This document shows positions 34,808 to 48,500 of a stretch of 64,000 bases of DNA, one piece after another; the stretch's first letter is position 1; the number at the start of each line of letters is the position of its first letter. The notes beneath the pieces are model-generated. The model was given only the letters and a program-made list of their open reading frames with translations. It was not told the origin of the DNA and did not search any database. The stretch is from Ambrosia x helenae. Taxonomy: Eukaryota > Streptophyta > Magnoliopsida > Asterales > Asteraceae. The position numbers and the translations under genes are program-made. Location: contig CM061223.1 in NCBI GenBank assembly GCA_030844895.1, positions 3,534,001-3,598,000 of the forward strand. Direction: 5' to 3'.

Positions 34808-37024
34808 TTGAGGTTTTGGATGTTGGAAGAAGTGAATATATGAAGGGTATATGAAGGGAGGGGAAGGTGAGGATTTAATATTTTTATTAATACAGTGGGG
34901 ATGAGGTAGATGAGAAGATTAAATGAGGTTATATTTACCTTATTTATCTATAGTATCATTCGTTTAAAAAAGCCCAGTAAACAATGGAGCTTACTTAAAA
35001 TAACTAGAAGAACAATTTTGAGTTGTGTTGTATTGCTAACATGCATAATGGAGACGAAAGAATCTTTAATCATGGTGCTAAATATAGTTTTCTCTTTCTA
35101 TTTAGTATTAGAAATATTGTTAATGTTATAAAAAGCCTTGACTACATACTGAAGGGTTGTTAAAAATAAGATGGAGTGATTCACTCTAAACATCAATCTT
35201 AATTTACATTGAAATAAGGGATATCTTTACCTAAAAACAAAATGAAAACAAGTTGGTCCAAAACATTATCTTCTTTCCTCACCCCTTTAACCTCCTCATG
35301 TATTATACACTGAAGGAAAAAGTTACTATATTATTTACTGACAACTTTAAATCGTCAATTTGATATATTTTATTGTGTGTGTATATATATGTTGCATGTA
35401 TGTATTCATTGAGGGCAGTCATTGTACAAAAGGGTGAATTTGGTAGCGTACAAAGCCATGAAAATGCTACAATGTTAAGCAAGGGACATAAATGTTTATA
35501 TATATAATTATGTAACGTGGTTGTATAATCAATAGTAACATGTTATTTAATCATGTAATAGCTTACATAAGTATCATCTTTAAAAAAAAATTGTAATACT
35601 ACATTTAAATTAAAGATAATAAAATTTTCTATTTCATAATTGTGGTGTACGCATATAATGTATATATGTGTCAGCCATCGGAAGAGCAAAAGTAAAATTG
35701 CACTAATTTTAATATTATTTTATTAAAATTCATGAAAATAACGTTAAAAGCGACGAACTATTAATCATGCATCATGTGGATAGCCGAAAGACAAGGGGGG
35801 TACGTGCATCAATGAGACTTGTCGTGATTTTAGTGTTATGTGTCTTATGTCCAAGACTTGATGCAAAATTACTATCAAGCCTGGGGACTCATTGAAAGTA
35901 GTATCTTTATTTCTAAAGGGTAGAAGTAGGGCTGTCTACATCTTACTCCTCTCAGACCCTATCTTAAAGTTTTTATTGATGAGATTTACCGTGTATAATG
36001 ATGAGTTAAATTAGATTTAACCCCCAAAAATTCTAACAATGAAATTTATTCCATTTTTGCTCTTCCATACCTATTTTACTTTGGAATATTTGATTTATTT
36101 TTTTCATCCCTTGATCTTAACGAATTAGTAATCCAATGGTTTAAATTTTTTCTTACATTTTCAAACACACAAAAACACCTTTTATATTTATGGCCCATAC
36201 ACAATATACACAATATAGAGTGGGAAAAAAATTTGAGAGAGGGGGACAAATAAATGTTATAAGGAAATAAATAATTTATTTTTTAATATAATTTTTTAAT
36301 GTTTATTCATTGTTCTTGAAAATGTAGGAAAAAGATATGAACAAAATTACTTTAATGTGATTTTATTAATAACATATACATATATCTGTAAAAGGTAAAA
36401 AAAAATTACGTACAAATGTAATAATAAATGATAAAAATTATTAACCGTTTTAGTTTCTTCTCGCACAAAAACCCTATTCTGAAATGAACCTCACCATATA
36501 CTCAGGGATAAGTTTAGTTGAAGCCGAGGGGGTATTTGGTCCCCGCCGTTTTTCTTTGCTCAATAATGTAAAATTTACACATTTTCGGTTGAAAATTTTA
36601 TACCTATTAAATCTTTGAATTCACTAAAAAATATTTGTTTACACTTATCATTATTATTTCCTAATAAAATACAATTAAAAAAATAAATTTACACCTTTAA
36701 ATTTACATTGTTGAAGGTTTCTTAATTAATTACTAGTCCCATATTTAGTTTTTCAAGTTAATTAAACATATGGTTTCTTTGGTATGCATGTATTGTAAGT
36801 TTGGCCCTCAAAATTTGAAATTCACAGATCCTCATAGTGGTTTGAAATTCATAGCAGTAACGGTCTCTGCCTCTAACGACCGTCTATTTTTTTTTTGTTC
36901 AAGCATCATAAAATTACCTATTTGCCCTTAATAATAATATAATAAAACTACTAAAAATAAAATAAAAAATAAAAAACACTCCACTTTTCAACCATCTGCA
37001 ACAAAAAGATATTGATTTGGTTAA
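34808..37024. other. Intergenic AT-rich DNA
   Basis: No ORF with recognisable domains. The first few hundred bases may be the former KCS promoter. Confidence 0.55.
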
Positions 37025-37489
37025 AAAGGAGTTAGGGGTGTTCATTGGTTCGGTTTACGGTTTACTTGATTTATTCAGTTCGGTTTATTCGGTTTTCAAA
37101 ATTTTGTACCCCAAACCAAAAACCAAACCAAACCAAATTAGGAATATGTAAACCGAACCAAATTCAACCAAATTGAATTCGGTTTGGTTTCGGTTTTAAA
37201 ACCAAACAAACTGAATTGAAACCGAAGTGTTTTTTCTCTAACTTATATACCTTTGTGTTCTGAAATCCGAATATAAAGTTAGCAATTAATATAAACCAAA
37301 AAATCAAACGATGCAATATATTGTAAAAGAAAGTTTAAAAGCAAAATAAAATATACAAATCCGAAAAAACAGTCTTACACACAAACACAAACATCATAGA
37401 AAATAGAAACGTATCATCAACACTGCTAAACAAATTAAAAGTTTGGCCAATTGAATCCTCCGCATTCACTGTCTTATTAGAAGATTATT

Positions 37490-37660
37490 ATTTTTTTTGT
37501 TGTAAACTCCAATTTTGATTAATATAATCTGTAGTGAGACACATATAATTGATTCTTTGCAAAGACGTCCATGTATCAATCGTCAAACTAGCTTTATGAA
37601 CTTATTTTTTCAATTCAGCTTTAAAAATAAATTTCTCATCAATGTATATGGCTTATTAAA
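37490..37660 (-). pseudogene. hAT transposase fragment
   Basis: Minus-strand reading: AIYIDEKFIFKAELKK, stop, VHKASLTIDTWTSLQ, RINYMCLTTDYINQNWSL. The LT.D.WTS....Y..+T.H/D.I...W.L pattern is characteristic of plant hAT transposases before the RNase H-like core. One stop is visible. The Helitron at 37687 interrupts the upstream part. Confidence 0.68.
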
Positions 37661-37686
37661 TATTATTATTTTTATTTAATAATTAA

Positions 37687-38908
37687 CTAGGTTATGTACC
37701 CGTGTGATACACGGGTTGAACAATTTAAATTATATATGTTATATATAAATTTAAAATATAATTAAAAAAATTAGATTACATATTTTATTTAAAATAAAAA
37801 AAGTTTCCTGTACAACCGAAAAAATATTGAATATTCATCAACCCCTAAATGATTTATTGTAAAAAACATTTTTATTCACATAAAACTTTTTTCAAACATT
37901 CCAAAATATATCTTCCATACACAGTTATTACCTTGTAGACTGCAGGTACAACAAAACAAAACAAAAATAAAAAAGTAATAAAGGTAAATCTGTTTAGGCT
38001 AAGATATAAAAAAAATGAAATTAATTTAAAAGTATCTCCTCATCCGTTAAACCATCCCAATCGAGTATTGTTCATTTTGGAATTTGACATCAAGTTTTCT
38101 CAAAAGCCAAAGTATTTCTAACCTTGAGTGTATAATCATTTTTTTTTCTAACATCAAGGTCCTTAAACATAATGACATTTATTGGTTCAATTTGATTGTA
38201 TTATAAAAAAAGATTGTGTAAATTAATAGCCTAAAAATAAATATTGAAACGAATTAGTAATGCAAATATTGTTTAGATATTGCATTTCTCTATTGAAGTA
38301 ACTTGAAAAAACAAAGTCAATGAAGATTTCAATTAATGATTTTTCATATATAAAAATGTATTTTATATATCAAGCTATTATAATACAAAAATAGCCAAAC
38401 ATATTTAGTTTTGTATTTAATCAAATATTTAATTAATGTGGATTGATTTGTTTTTATTTTATTTGTTTAGAATATTGTAAGAAATATAGTTTTAAACTTA
38501 GAGTGAAAGACCACATATTAAAAACACATTTTTAAGGTACACGATTTAAATTTGATAACATATAAATACATTATCTTAAAAAATAAATAATTTTTAATAA
38601 AGATTACTTTTGTTAGTTCATAAACATTTTCAAATTATGTCTATTAATTTATTTCTAATTTTGTATTAAAATATAATTATATTAATTGATTTACAAAAAC
38701 ACAGAATATATATATATATATATATATATATTAAATTGAATTCCAATAATTATATTAATAATTATAGTTGTAACAAATAAAAACTAAAAAAGTAATAATT
38801 ATTAAATAAAGAAACAAATTAAAATAAATGTATTGTTTGAAATAATAAAATGGGAGGCTTTATAATGGAATTCTATGTACTCCATGTGCTGTCTTTTATT
38901 ACTATAGA
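37687..38908 (-). mobile_element. Helitron inside the hAT element
   Basis: Minus strand: starts TCTATAGTAATAAAAGAC at 38908 and ends with hairpin ACCCGTGT...ACACGGGT, then CTAG at 37687. Host A before and T after. 1222 bp, AT-rich, non-coding. A TA run lies at 38708-38730. Confidence 0.72.
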
Positions 38909-40013
38909 TAAAATCGATTAATGTTGATTGATTGATTTTATTTATTTATTTTGAACAATATAAAAGTCTCACAAAAAAACTTGACTAATTGCATTGTGCT
39001 ATTATTAATTTGTTTATTTGACTTTTGAACTATTTTAAGCATTTAAATTTAATATGTATTTGCTGAACATAGTTTAACATCTAAAACAATGACCAAAATA
39101 ATAAAACTTAATAATCATTTGTCAAATATTGTAACAACATTAATTTTAAACTTAGAATAACAGATTAAATTTTTTTAAAATGGGTTAATTTAAGGTACAT
39201 GATTTAAATTCAAAGTTAATAATACATAAATATAAATCTATACAACTAATATATGAAACTCAATGTGGACACATGGCATTCCCATGTTGCTCCTTCAATT
39301 CTCTAGCCTATCATATTGTGCCAAGTGTCCAAGTGTGAAAATTTATAAAATTTTTCTATTTTTTTAAATAAAAAATCTAAACATTAAAACAAATGGTCAA
39401 CACCCGTCAACCATTAATCACTTTCCTAAGCACACAATCATTAATTAAATGTTGTCAATCAATTGTAATTTACCTCTTTCTCAATCAAAGCATATACGTT
39501 TTCTTTTAAAAATAATAGTACATCACTCCTCATTATGCAAAAACCCTGCCTCTCTAAATCACTTCTTCTTTTCTTTTATCCTTTCTCAGTTATTGGTTTC
39601 TTCACCTTGCCATCTTGCTGATTGAGAGATTAACCTTTGAACCAACACTGATAATATATTATGAGATTTTTTTATGAGCCTTAGCACATTGTTTCATCTT
39701 TTTCATGATCCTCCCTTCTTCATATTCTTCAGGTTTCTCTCCTGTTCCTTTGCCGATTATATTTTAATGTTTTAATTTAGGGGTTCTTTTTCTAGATTTA
39801 TATAACGGATTTATCAGATCCGTAAGTTTTAGTGTCTATGTTTTTTTATTTTGTTTTTTTAAACGTGCTTTATGTTTTTAGTGTTATTCGTTTAGGAATT
39901 TATATTTCGGTTTTGTACAGATCTGTGTTTGTATGTTTGATTTATGGTGTTTTTGTTAATGAGTGTTCTTTGATCAGTTATGGTTTTTTAGGTTTAGGTT
40001 TTGTTGGTTAGAG

Positions 40014-40094
40014 ATGATGGAGACTATGGTTGAAGAAGCAGATGCTGATGTTGATGATAATTATGTTGACCCTGATATAGCTCTCTCTTACATT
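40014..40094 (+). pseudogene. Captured first exon, CW-type zinc-finger protein-like
   Basis: METMVEEADADVDDNYVDPD then IALSYI, immediately followed by a GTAAGA splice-donor. The acidic stretch ending DPDIALSYI resembles the N-terminus of plant CW-domain zinc-finger proteins, recalled from family knowledge; a short match, so tentative. A tandem duplication of the intron segment follows at 40118-40209. Confidence 0.4.
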
Positions 40095-40122
40095 GTAAGA
40101 GTTTATTTATTCATATGTATAT

Positions 40123-40159
<37 letters not shown>

Positions 40160-41149
40160 GTTTGGGTAAGTATATTTTATTTATTATTATTATTATTATT
40201 GTTTGGGTAAAGTTGTAAGCTTTTTACTTGGTTGAATAAATGGATTGTTGCAGATTCATTTCTTCATTAACAATTTGTAGCATGTATGCATCACGATTTT
40301 AGCACTTTTACATGTTTGATGTGTTATTAACTAAAACAGAATACACAAATGTCACTGTCCTATGGATTTAGGGATTTAGCCAGTTGCGGATTTACAAGAA
40401 AAATTAACGATTTCGTGATTTTTTTTATTCTTTTTGTTTTACCTACATTCAGCGGTATCATATACATAAAACCGAGTTTTTTTAACCCATAGAACCGCCC
40501 TTGGAATTGGCAGTAGAATATCACAATACATGTCATAAAGGGGATTTTAAGAGTTCAGGTGCCTGGGAGTTTGATATACAGAATTGATTGGGGTAATGTC
40601 TCTTTACAGGATTCGAGCAACAAGGAGAGCTGTTGGAATCCTAATCTGTAAATTATTTCTACGGATCAACGGCTTTTGAGGTGAGTTTCAATCTTTCTAC
40701 TTATAGTTATCCCTATATATTGATTCACATTTGTGTAACTGGAAAGCCCAGTAAAATAATAAGGATCGTGAATGTGATTTCTAATGGATTACTAAACTAA
40801 TGTTTAATATTGATTATGGATTACCTATATATACAACTTCATTCCTTTGCATAATTCTCAACAAGGTTCTTGATTTCTTTCAGGAATTTAGAGAACTGGC
40901 CTTGATTAATTAAATATTTTAAGTTTTAATTAATATTTATCCATTCATAGTGATTATCACATATTCGAAGATTAAAGTTCGTGATACGTTGATGCAAAAT
41001 ACAGACTTGCAAGGCTACATTGCAACCTGCAATGAATAAATCACTAAAGATGCATTTTTAATAATGATTCTAATGTTTTTATTTGTAGTGAAAATAAAGA
41101 GTTCCATGGAGGCTAATGATCACAAGAGAGGAAGGAGACATAATAATGA

Positions 41150-41415
41150 GCGCTGCAGGTTCTGGATATTGTTTTACGGGAGTTGCCTACGAATCGGCAT
41201 GTCGCTACTTTTAGTCTTGATTGATGCCCTCATGTTTATATAATGACAAACTAATTAATTATTTGGTTGTAATTTTCATAGGTACTCTCTTTTGGGACCA
41301 TCATTCTATTCTCCTTATCTGGGTCGTAGACAACCACTTGGCGAGGGTCTCGAAAGTTGGCATGGGTTCTATCAGAGCATAAGGCATACACAGATGGGGC
41401 TGTCTCTGAATATTG
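41150..41415 (+). pseudogene. Captured ARGONAUTE (AGO1/AGO10-like) exons
   Basis: ALQVLDIVLRELPTNR (41150-41200), an intron with an AG acceptor at about 41280, then SFYSPYLGRRQPLGEGLESW, HGFYQSIRHTQMGLSLNI (41282-41415) and a GT donor. This is the region leading into the ARGONAUTE PAZ domain. Retained intron borders show capture of genomic DNA rather than cDNA. No PAZ, MID or PIWI domain follows, so it cannot make a slicer. Sense orientation relative to the Helitron. A transcript could share sequence with host AGO mRNA. Confidence 0.78.
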
Positions 41416-41494
41416 GTTAGTCTGTTAATTTGGTTTTTGATCTATATTTACAGTTTATTATTTATGATAAAGTTTTTCCATAGCTTCTAACCAT

Positions 41495-42290
41495 GTTATT
41501 CTGATACAGTGACTGTAAATAAACTGATGCCATTGTACAACTCTGCGCAGCTTCACTGGACAGATCAGCCAGTTTCTGTGAAAACATGGAAAATCCAATC
41601 TTATCATCTCTACCACGCATGTCAAGAAGTATATCAACTGTCACACAAGTAGATGTAACCAATTTTTTTCAATGCTTGCGGTTTGACCCAAAGTCAATGG
41701 CTTCTATGGGGGCAGGTGTTGGTAAGATGGGCACTCAAAGTCATTCCCTCACAAATGCATTTGACTTTGAGCAGCAGAAGGACGAAGAGAGGGTAAAAGT
41801 GCCATTCCTAACAAACGAACCAGAATTTCAATGGTTGATCAAAGGGTTTGTATGATGTTTGATAATTTGCCATTTTTACTTTGTTTTGATGCAAATCTCA
41901 CTTTGGGAAATTTACTAATGTAGGCGGAGGTGCGTCCAAACACTCCTGCTAGATCATCTGGGAATGTAGACAGGGATAAAGAAATGCTAAGACTTCCAAA
42001 TGGCAACACGCTTCAGGGCGAGGACCGTTCATTGCACACCGTAAAAGAGATAGAATGCGAATCATGCATGATCTGACAACAATCAAAGATTACATTTGAG
42101 GAGACTTTTTAAAGGTTTGTGATGTGCCTTATAACACTTCGATTGTTCAGGGACTTAAGTTTCTTGCAGATGCTAATGACTCCGGCTCAAAAGAGAATCC
42201 CGTGTTCAGCAAAATCAGTACCAAGATAAACAAAGACCAAGAAAACTCTAAATCAAGATTTCGCAGGCAGCATTTATTAATGATTCTGAT
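41495..42290 (+). other. Further exon-like cargo, origin unknown
   Basis: An open stretch at 41586-41855 (QVDVTNFFQCLRFDPKSM, NEPEFQWLIKGF) and another around 41930-42290 (GLKFLADANDSGSKENPVF) have coding-like composition and splice-like borders. I cannot name the donor genes. Downstream, a ~33 bp direct repeat (TAATTGTTCCATGATCACCC) occurs at 42315 and 42383. Confidence 0.4.
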
Positions 42291-42689
42291 ATGAGCTTTT
42301 GTTTGTATTTTTTATAATTGTTCCATGATCACCCTCATTGAAGTTGATTTAAGTTTTTGCTGTAAACAAAACATGCTTTTTTTTTATAATTGTTCCATGA
42401 TCACCCTCATTAAAGTGGTGACACCCTTTTAGTTATTGCAACTGGAGTTTTAGCAGAGATTGAGTTAAATTGTTAATACTTAACAAAGAGGGTAAACCAC
42501 AAACAGAGACAACAAATGTAACATTACGCAATTAATACTTGTACGTTACGCATGACATTAATAAAACGTCAAGTTTTCATTTAATATTCGCATTTATTAT
42601 TTTTGTCGCGATTAAGGAACCCTAATATGATATATATATTATAATATATGTGTTGGAATGTATTATAATCAAAAATAATAAAAATCTGC

Positions 42690-42760
42690 TCTGGCCGGGG
42701 TTCGAACCCGCGCCAGAGCCACACTTGAATACATACATAACCAACTGGGCTGGGCCATCT
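42690..42760 (-). other. tRNA-like module in the 5' LTR, minus strand
   Basis: The minus strand has AGCCCAGTTGGTTATG (A-box/D-arm-like) and about 40 bases later GGGTTCGAACCC (B box, T-arm). A copy lies in the 3' LTR at 50376-50446. Looks like a SINE or tRNA relic fixed in the LTR. Confidence 0.55.
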
Positions 42761-43010
42761 CTTTGTTTTAAACCCGGACACATATTTTATATATACACAC
42801 ATTTAAAACCTCACAGTTGACAAGGAAAGTCAACTGTGAGTTGCCTTGTTGATCAATCCGTTCAATTAACGAGTGATTGAGCTATCTTAGGTAAATTCGT
42901 GCAATAACCGGCCCAATCCAACGCATTTACACGTCAATAACACGGCAATCGTTGACCCATTTGATTATTAAACGCGTACGTATTCAATTGGAAGTCAAAC
43001 ATTCTAATTA

Positions 43011-43040
43011 ACCCTAACCCTAATCCTCTAGTATATATAG
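43011..43040 (+). promoter_or_regulatory. LTR promoter: telo-box plus TATA box
   Basis: ACCCTAACCCTAATCC (telo-box-like) at 43011-43026 is followed by TATATATAG at 43032-43040. The transcription start would be expected about 30 bases on. Telo-boxes mark many plant growth-related promoters; their role here is inferred. Confidence 0.5.
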
Positions 43041-43361
43041 ATGGTCTGCGAGTCTTGGCAAATCGCTCACAACTCTCTCTCAATCTCTATTTCACTCTAA
43101 TTCACTCTGATATTGATTATTTTGCTCGTGGTTGACTTTCTCTTTGACCCGACTATCAACATCAATACCACACTGTGAGTATGTTTTCTTTTGTGGGTTT
43201 AGTTCATCGGCATTCCAGCAACAATAGCCCTAACATTAATCGGGCTATTGTTGTCTTAATCATCTGATTGTAAATCTAGGGTTCATCGCGTTATTAATTG
43301 GGGATAAAACTAGATTTCGCTATTGTATTTATTTAATTTGAAACCAGAATCATCACAACCA

Positions 43362-43437
43362 CCGGCCTAGGCCAAGTGGTTGTGACCCTGGTTCTTCACT
43401 GAGGTCACCCGGGTTCGAGTCCCGGCTCTGACCGGGT
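43362..43437 (+). other. tRNA-like module in the 5' LTR, plus strand
   Basis: TAGGCCAAGTGG (A-box-like, 43368-43379), then a perfect T-arm hairpin CCGGG/CCCGG with a 7-base loop TTCGAGT (43409-43425) containing B box GGTTCGAGTCC. A run of T follows. Copies at 51048-51123 and, inverted, at 3925-4005. Confidence 0.6.
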
Positions 43438-45009
43438 TTTTGTTCTTTTCTTTCTTTTCTTTTTTTTCAAACAAAACAATTACATTATATATATATATTA
43501 ATCCTTTTAATCATTTAAATTCTTTTTAAAATACCAAAACTATTTTATAAATTCTAAAAAAATTATATTTGTTTAATCTGTAATAAAAGTTTTATTTGTA
43601 ATTTTTATTTTTCAGAAATTCATTTATTTAATAATTATAATAATTAAATCATTTTTATACTATTATATTTATAAAAATCCATTATTATATCAAAACAGTT
43701 TTATTAAATTCCCCAAAAATTATCCTAACTTTTTATAAAGTTAAACTTTACTGAAATAATTTTTAATTCAGTAAAATCATTTATTTTATATTTTTAATCA
43801 ATTTTTGTTAGATTTAATCATATTTAATTCATAATAAATCCAATTTTCATCATTTTTGCACCAAAATTTTATACAAATTATTTTTAATCATTTAGAACAG
43901 AAATATGATTTTTAAAATAAGATTTCTTTAATTTTAGTATTTTTGAATATTAAAGTTAGTAATTGGCTATTTATAAATAAATAGATTTAAAAATCTATTT
44001 TAAATGAAATAATTTTATAAAAATTATTTTATTGCTTCAAACACTTTAATGTGCTCACTCAAAATTCAAATTTTATAAAAAGACTATCTTTCATTAATTA
44101 TCCAATTTTCCTTTATTAATTAAGCATATTAATTTAAATTTCAACAATTGGTTATCCCCAAATCGAAACCCTAGGATACACATATTAGTTATATAGACTT
44201 AGACTTATTATATATTACCTCATTATAGGGTAATATTTGGAATCACTTTGGGCAACACAATTATTTCACATTTTCAACAAGTTAACATTTGCTAAGGTGA
44301 GTTTACATAGCCCCTTTTATTTATCACCATTTTTGGGGTGAAACATGTTATAACATTTTCATTGCAATTCAATCATCAATGTGTCTATGTGTTTTCTATG
44401 TTGCATTATGTCTTGAGCATGATTAGAGTAAGCACCATTCTAGCATAATCATTAACATTGATCAGCCGACGGTATACATTGATAGATCTATTGGACTGAC
44501 AATCCCACCCGGATACGTGCCTCCTACAAAGGTTACGTGGGTGTTTGTTATCGCATAACATATTCATTGGGACCATAAGTGTATGGTATGTATCATTTTA
44601 TAACAGTCAGCAGGGTTGATTATGCACTCGATTTATTTCTAATATGTTCTCACATATGGGCTAGATTAACATGACACATGAATTGCATAACATTTTATTC
44701 ATTTTATCATCAAAAACCTATGTAATTCTCACCAACTTATGTTGACCCAAAATACTTTCAAAATTAACATGTTTCAGGTAACAATGAAGCTGAGGCTTGA
44801 GTTAGCATGAGGATTTTACTTGAAGTTATTTGAAGTTTTTGAAGTTGTTATTTGAGTTTATGTATTTGAATTCTTAGACATTATTTCACATTTTGAATAT
44901 TTATGTTTGAATAAATTATTTAAAATTTATGTTATACCATGTGCTACTGAAAACAATCATCAATACGTGGCACCCCGATGTTTCCGCCATCGGTTGGGGT
45001 GTTACAGAT

Positions 45010-45022
45010 TGGTATCAGAGCC
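45010..45022 (+). other. Primer-binding site (initiator-Met tRNA)
   Basis: TGGTATCAGAGCC, complementary to the 3' end of plant initiator-Met tRNA, three bases after the LTR. Confidence 0.95.
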
Positions 45023-45530
45023 TTGGTTATAGGGAATTAGGTTATTAGAAATAATCTAGACTATAACCTTAGGGACTAAAACAGTACTTGCTTCTCCTAC
45101 TTGTAACCCTAATTGCTTCCCTAATCCTATCCTTATCCTATGCCTTAAACCTACTTGTGACTACTCTTAATTGTCTGCTGCAATCCTGATCCACCATTAG
45201 ATTTATAGGACAAAATCCTCAGGTTTAACCTGAACCCCCTTGAGATCCCGTCGAAGTTCTAGATTTTAATAACGAACACGTGCAATCTGGAAGGGTGAAC
45301 GCCTGTATTCTGAGTCTTCTGTCTAGGCTGGCATTGCGCATATATCCCAATCAGACGAGGGACCCGGATGCCTACCTGGGAATTCTCGGGATGAGTGTTC
45401 ACTTATAGGCTAAAGCATGTCTTCATATGTTATTAGAATTTAGAATCTTTGATAAGTCAACGTTTTCGTTTATTCGTTTTAATTAATGAATAAATGATTA
45501 CATTCCTTATATAAACTCTCATTCATTTCA

Positions 45531-48500
45531 TTGTGTCTATTACAGATCATGCCTCCTCGTCGCAGCACTCGCAACAGCACTGGTGAGAACCACGATGAAG
45601 GTAGTGACAACCATGGTCATGAACAAGGTCCTGGTCACAACACTAATGGGGTCGATGCTCAATTGGCTGCGATCATTTCTCAACAAATGGCGCAGCAAAT
45701 CGCAACTCTGGTTCCCAATTTACTTGCTCAGGTCATCCAAATGAACGGCAACGGGAATGGTCACAACAATGGGAACGGAAATGGTAATGGTAATGGACCC
45801 CAAGCCTGCACCCTCAAACATTTCAACTCTTGTAACCCTCCAAAGTTCAGCGGTGAAGAAGGAGCTACTGGACTTCTCCAATGGTTTGAGGGTATTGAAA
45901 ATACCTTCATCAACAGTGAGTGCCCCAACAATTTCAAGGTTCGTTACGCCATGAGTGTTCTCCATAAACGAGCACTCACATGGTGGAATGAAGAAAAGCG
46001 TACTCGTGGGGCCGAGGTTGCTCTTGCTATGACATGGGACCAGGTCAAAGAGATCATGAAGGAGGAGTTCTGTCCTCGCAATGAAGTTAAAAAGCTTGAG
46101 GATGAGTTCCACACCTTGGCTCAAGATAGTGGGGAAAATCTCGCCTACAACACCCGCTTTCATGAGCTTAGCTTATTGTTGCCTCACAAGGTTACTCCTC
46201 TGCCGGTAGCCATCGAGAAGTACATCGGTGGTCTGCCCATGCAAATCCAGGACACTGTTTGGGGTAGAAATCCTGCAACTCTGGAAGAGGCCAAACGTCT
46301 TGCGGCCACTCTTACTGATAATCATGTGAAGAACGGTACTCTAGTTCGCAAGGGCGCCAAGAAGACTGTTGCCAAAGATACTCCACAGCCTGCAATTGAA
46401 GTCAAGCCTGAGACCTCAAGCAACAAAAAGCGCAAGGCTAGAAACTATATGGTTGCTGCTACTCCACCTGCTGCCCAAAACCCAGCCAAGAAACCATACA
46501 CCGGACCTCACCCTCTGTGCAACACCTGCAAGTATCACCATCCCACACAGGTGCCATGTCGATTTTGTACTAAGTGTCAACGATATGGTCACCTGGTGAA
46601 CGTCTGTCGATCTCCTGCTGCCCAAGACAACAACAACCCAGCTCCCAACCAACAAAACAACAGGCCTACTCGTGGTCAATGCTACGAGTGTGGTAACCCT
46701 AATCACTACATCAACAACTGCCCTAACCGTAACCGTAACCAAAACCAAAATCAGAACCAAAACCAAAACCAAAACCAGAACCGCAACCAGAACCAAGGTG
46801 CTCGAGGTCGCGCCTACAATCTCAACGCTAACCAGGCTCGTGACAACAACGAAGTGGTGAATGGTACGTTTCTCATTAATAACCACTATGCATCCATATT
46901 ATTTGATTCAGGAGCTGATAAGTCATTCGTGTCACTGAAGTTTGAACCCTTACTTAACTTACCCCACACTAATCTAGAAGACCCTTTCGTGGTAGAGGTA
47001 GCTAACGGGAAGTCTATTTCGATCGGTTCTATTATTCGTAACTGCTTGTTGAATCTCGATGATCATACCTTCCCTATCGATCTCATCCCCATGCATCTTG
47101 GTAGTTTTGATGTTATAGTAGGCATGGACTGGTTGTCAACTCATCGTGCCGAAATTCTGTGCTTCGAGAAAGTCATCCGCATTCCTCTCGAATCTGGTGA
47201 GATTTTGAAGATTTATGGTGAGAAACCCTGTGGTGAGCTTAAGCTTATGTCTTGTACTACTGCCCAAAAGTACTTACGAAAGGGGTATACAGCCTTCTTA
47301 GCTAACGTGATAGAGAAGAAGGACAAAGGCAAAAGTATCCAAGACATTCCTATTATTCGAGACTATCCTGAAGTCTTTCCAGAGGATTTACCTGGTTTGC
47401 CTCCTGCACGACAAGTGGAGTTTCGTATTGATCTTGTTCCTGGTGCTAATCCTATTGCTAAAGCTCCTTATCGTCTTGCACCCTCTGAGATGCAAGAACT
47501 TGCTAGTCAATTACAGGAACTTTCTGATAAAGGGTTCATTCGCCCTAGTTCTTCTCCATGGGGAGCCCCTGTCTTATTCGTTAAAAAGAAGGATGGTTCT
47601 CTTCGGATGTGTATTGACTACCGTGAACTCAACAAACTCACCATCAAGAATCGTTATCCGCTTCCTAGGATTGACGATCTCTTCGATCAACTTCAAGGAG
47701 CAACACATTTCTCGAAGATTGATCTTCGTTCTGGTTATCATCAGCTTAGAGTCCACGATGAAGATATTCCCAAGACGGCCTTTCGCACTCGCTACGGTCA
47801 CTATGAATTCATGGTTATGCCTTTCGGTTTGACCAATGCTCCCGCGGTATTTATGGATTTGATGAATCGGGTTTGTAGGCCCTATCTCGACAAATTCGTG
47901 ATCGTTTTCATCGATGATATTTTGATTTACTCTAAGTCAAAATCCGATCACGAGCAACATCTTCACTCTATCTTGAGTCTCCTAAAGAAAGAACAACTGT
48001 ACGCCAAGTTCTCCAAATGTGAATTTTGGCTTAAGGAAGTTCAATTTTTGGGACATGTCATTGATATGAACGGGATTCATGTTGATCCTGCAAAGATCGA
48101 AGCTGTGAAAAATTGGAGTGTTCCTACCACTCCAACAGAAGTCCGTTCTTTTCTTGGATTGGCTGGTTATTATCGTCGATTCATCGCCAACTTCTCCAAG
48201 ATCGTTGTTCCTCTCACTACCTTAACTCACAAGGGTAAACCCTATGAGTGGGGACCTAAGCAAGAGGAAGCATTTGAAACTCTTAAGCTGAAACTTTGTG
48301 AAGCTCCTGTCTTATCTCTACCTGATGGTAATGATGATTTCGTGGTCTACTGTGATGCATCGAACCAAGGTCTTGGTTGTGTTCTCATGCAACGAGGAAA
48401 GGTTATTGCTTATGCGTCTCGACAACTCAAAACTCACGAGAAAAATTATACCACCCATGATCTTGAATTGGGTGCTGTTGTCTTCGCACTCAAGATTTGG

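Larger units (their letters stand above)
42517..45006 (+). repeat. 5' LTR of the young Ty3 element
   Basis: Starts TGTAACATTACGC and ends GGGGTGTTACA. Carries two tRNA-like modules, a telo-box cluster and a TATA box. The ~1.9 kb after the TATA box is unusually long and AT-rich. Confidence 0.96.

Noticed and set aside
35130..37020. Possible host gene between the KCS pseudogene and the hAT nest
   Set aside because: Only short ORFs, AT-rich, no motif on either strand.
42581..42802. 73-codon ORF present identically in both LTRs
   Set aside because: Identity simply reflects the LTR pair; it covers the tRNA-like module and has no protein features.
43366..43437. Functional tRNA gene
   Set aside because: The T-arm is perfect but I cannot form a matching acceptor stem or a clear anticodon arm, so it is called tRNA-like only.
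46416..46886. 156-codon antisense ORF in the Ty3 gag
   Set aside because: Shadow of the NQ-repeat region in the intact polyprotein.
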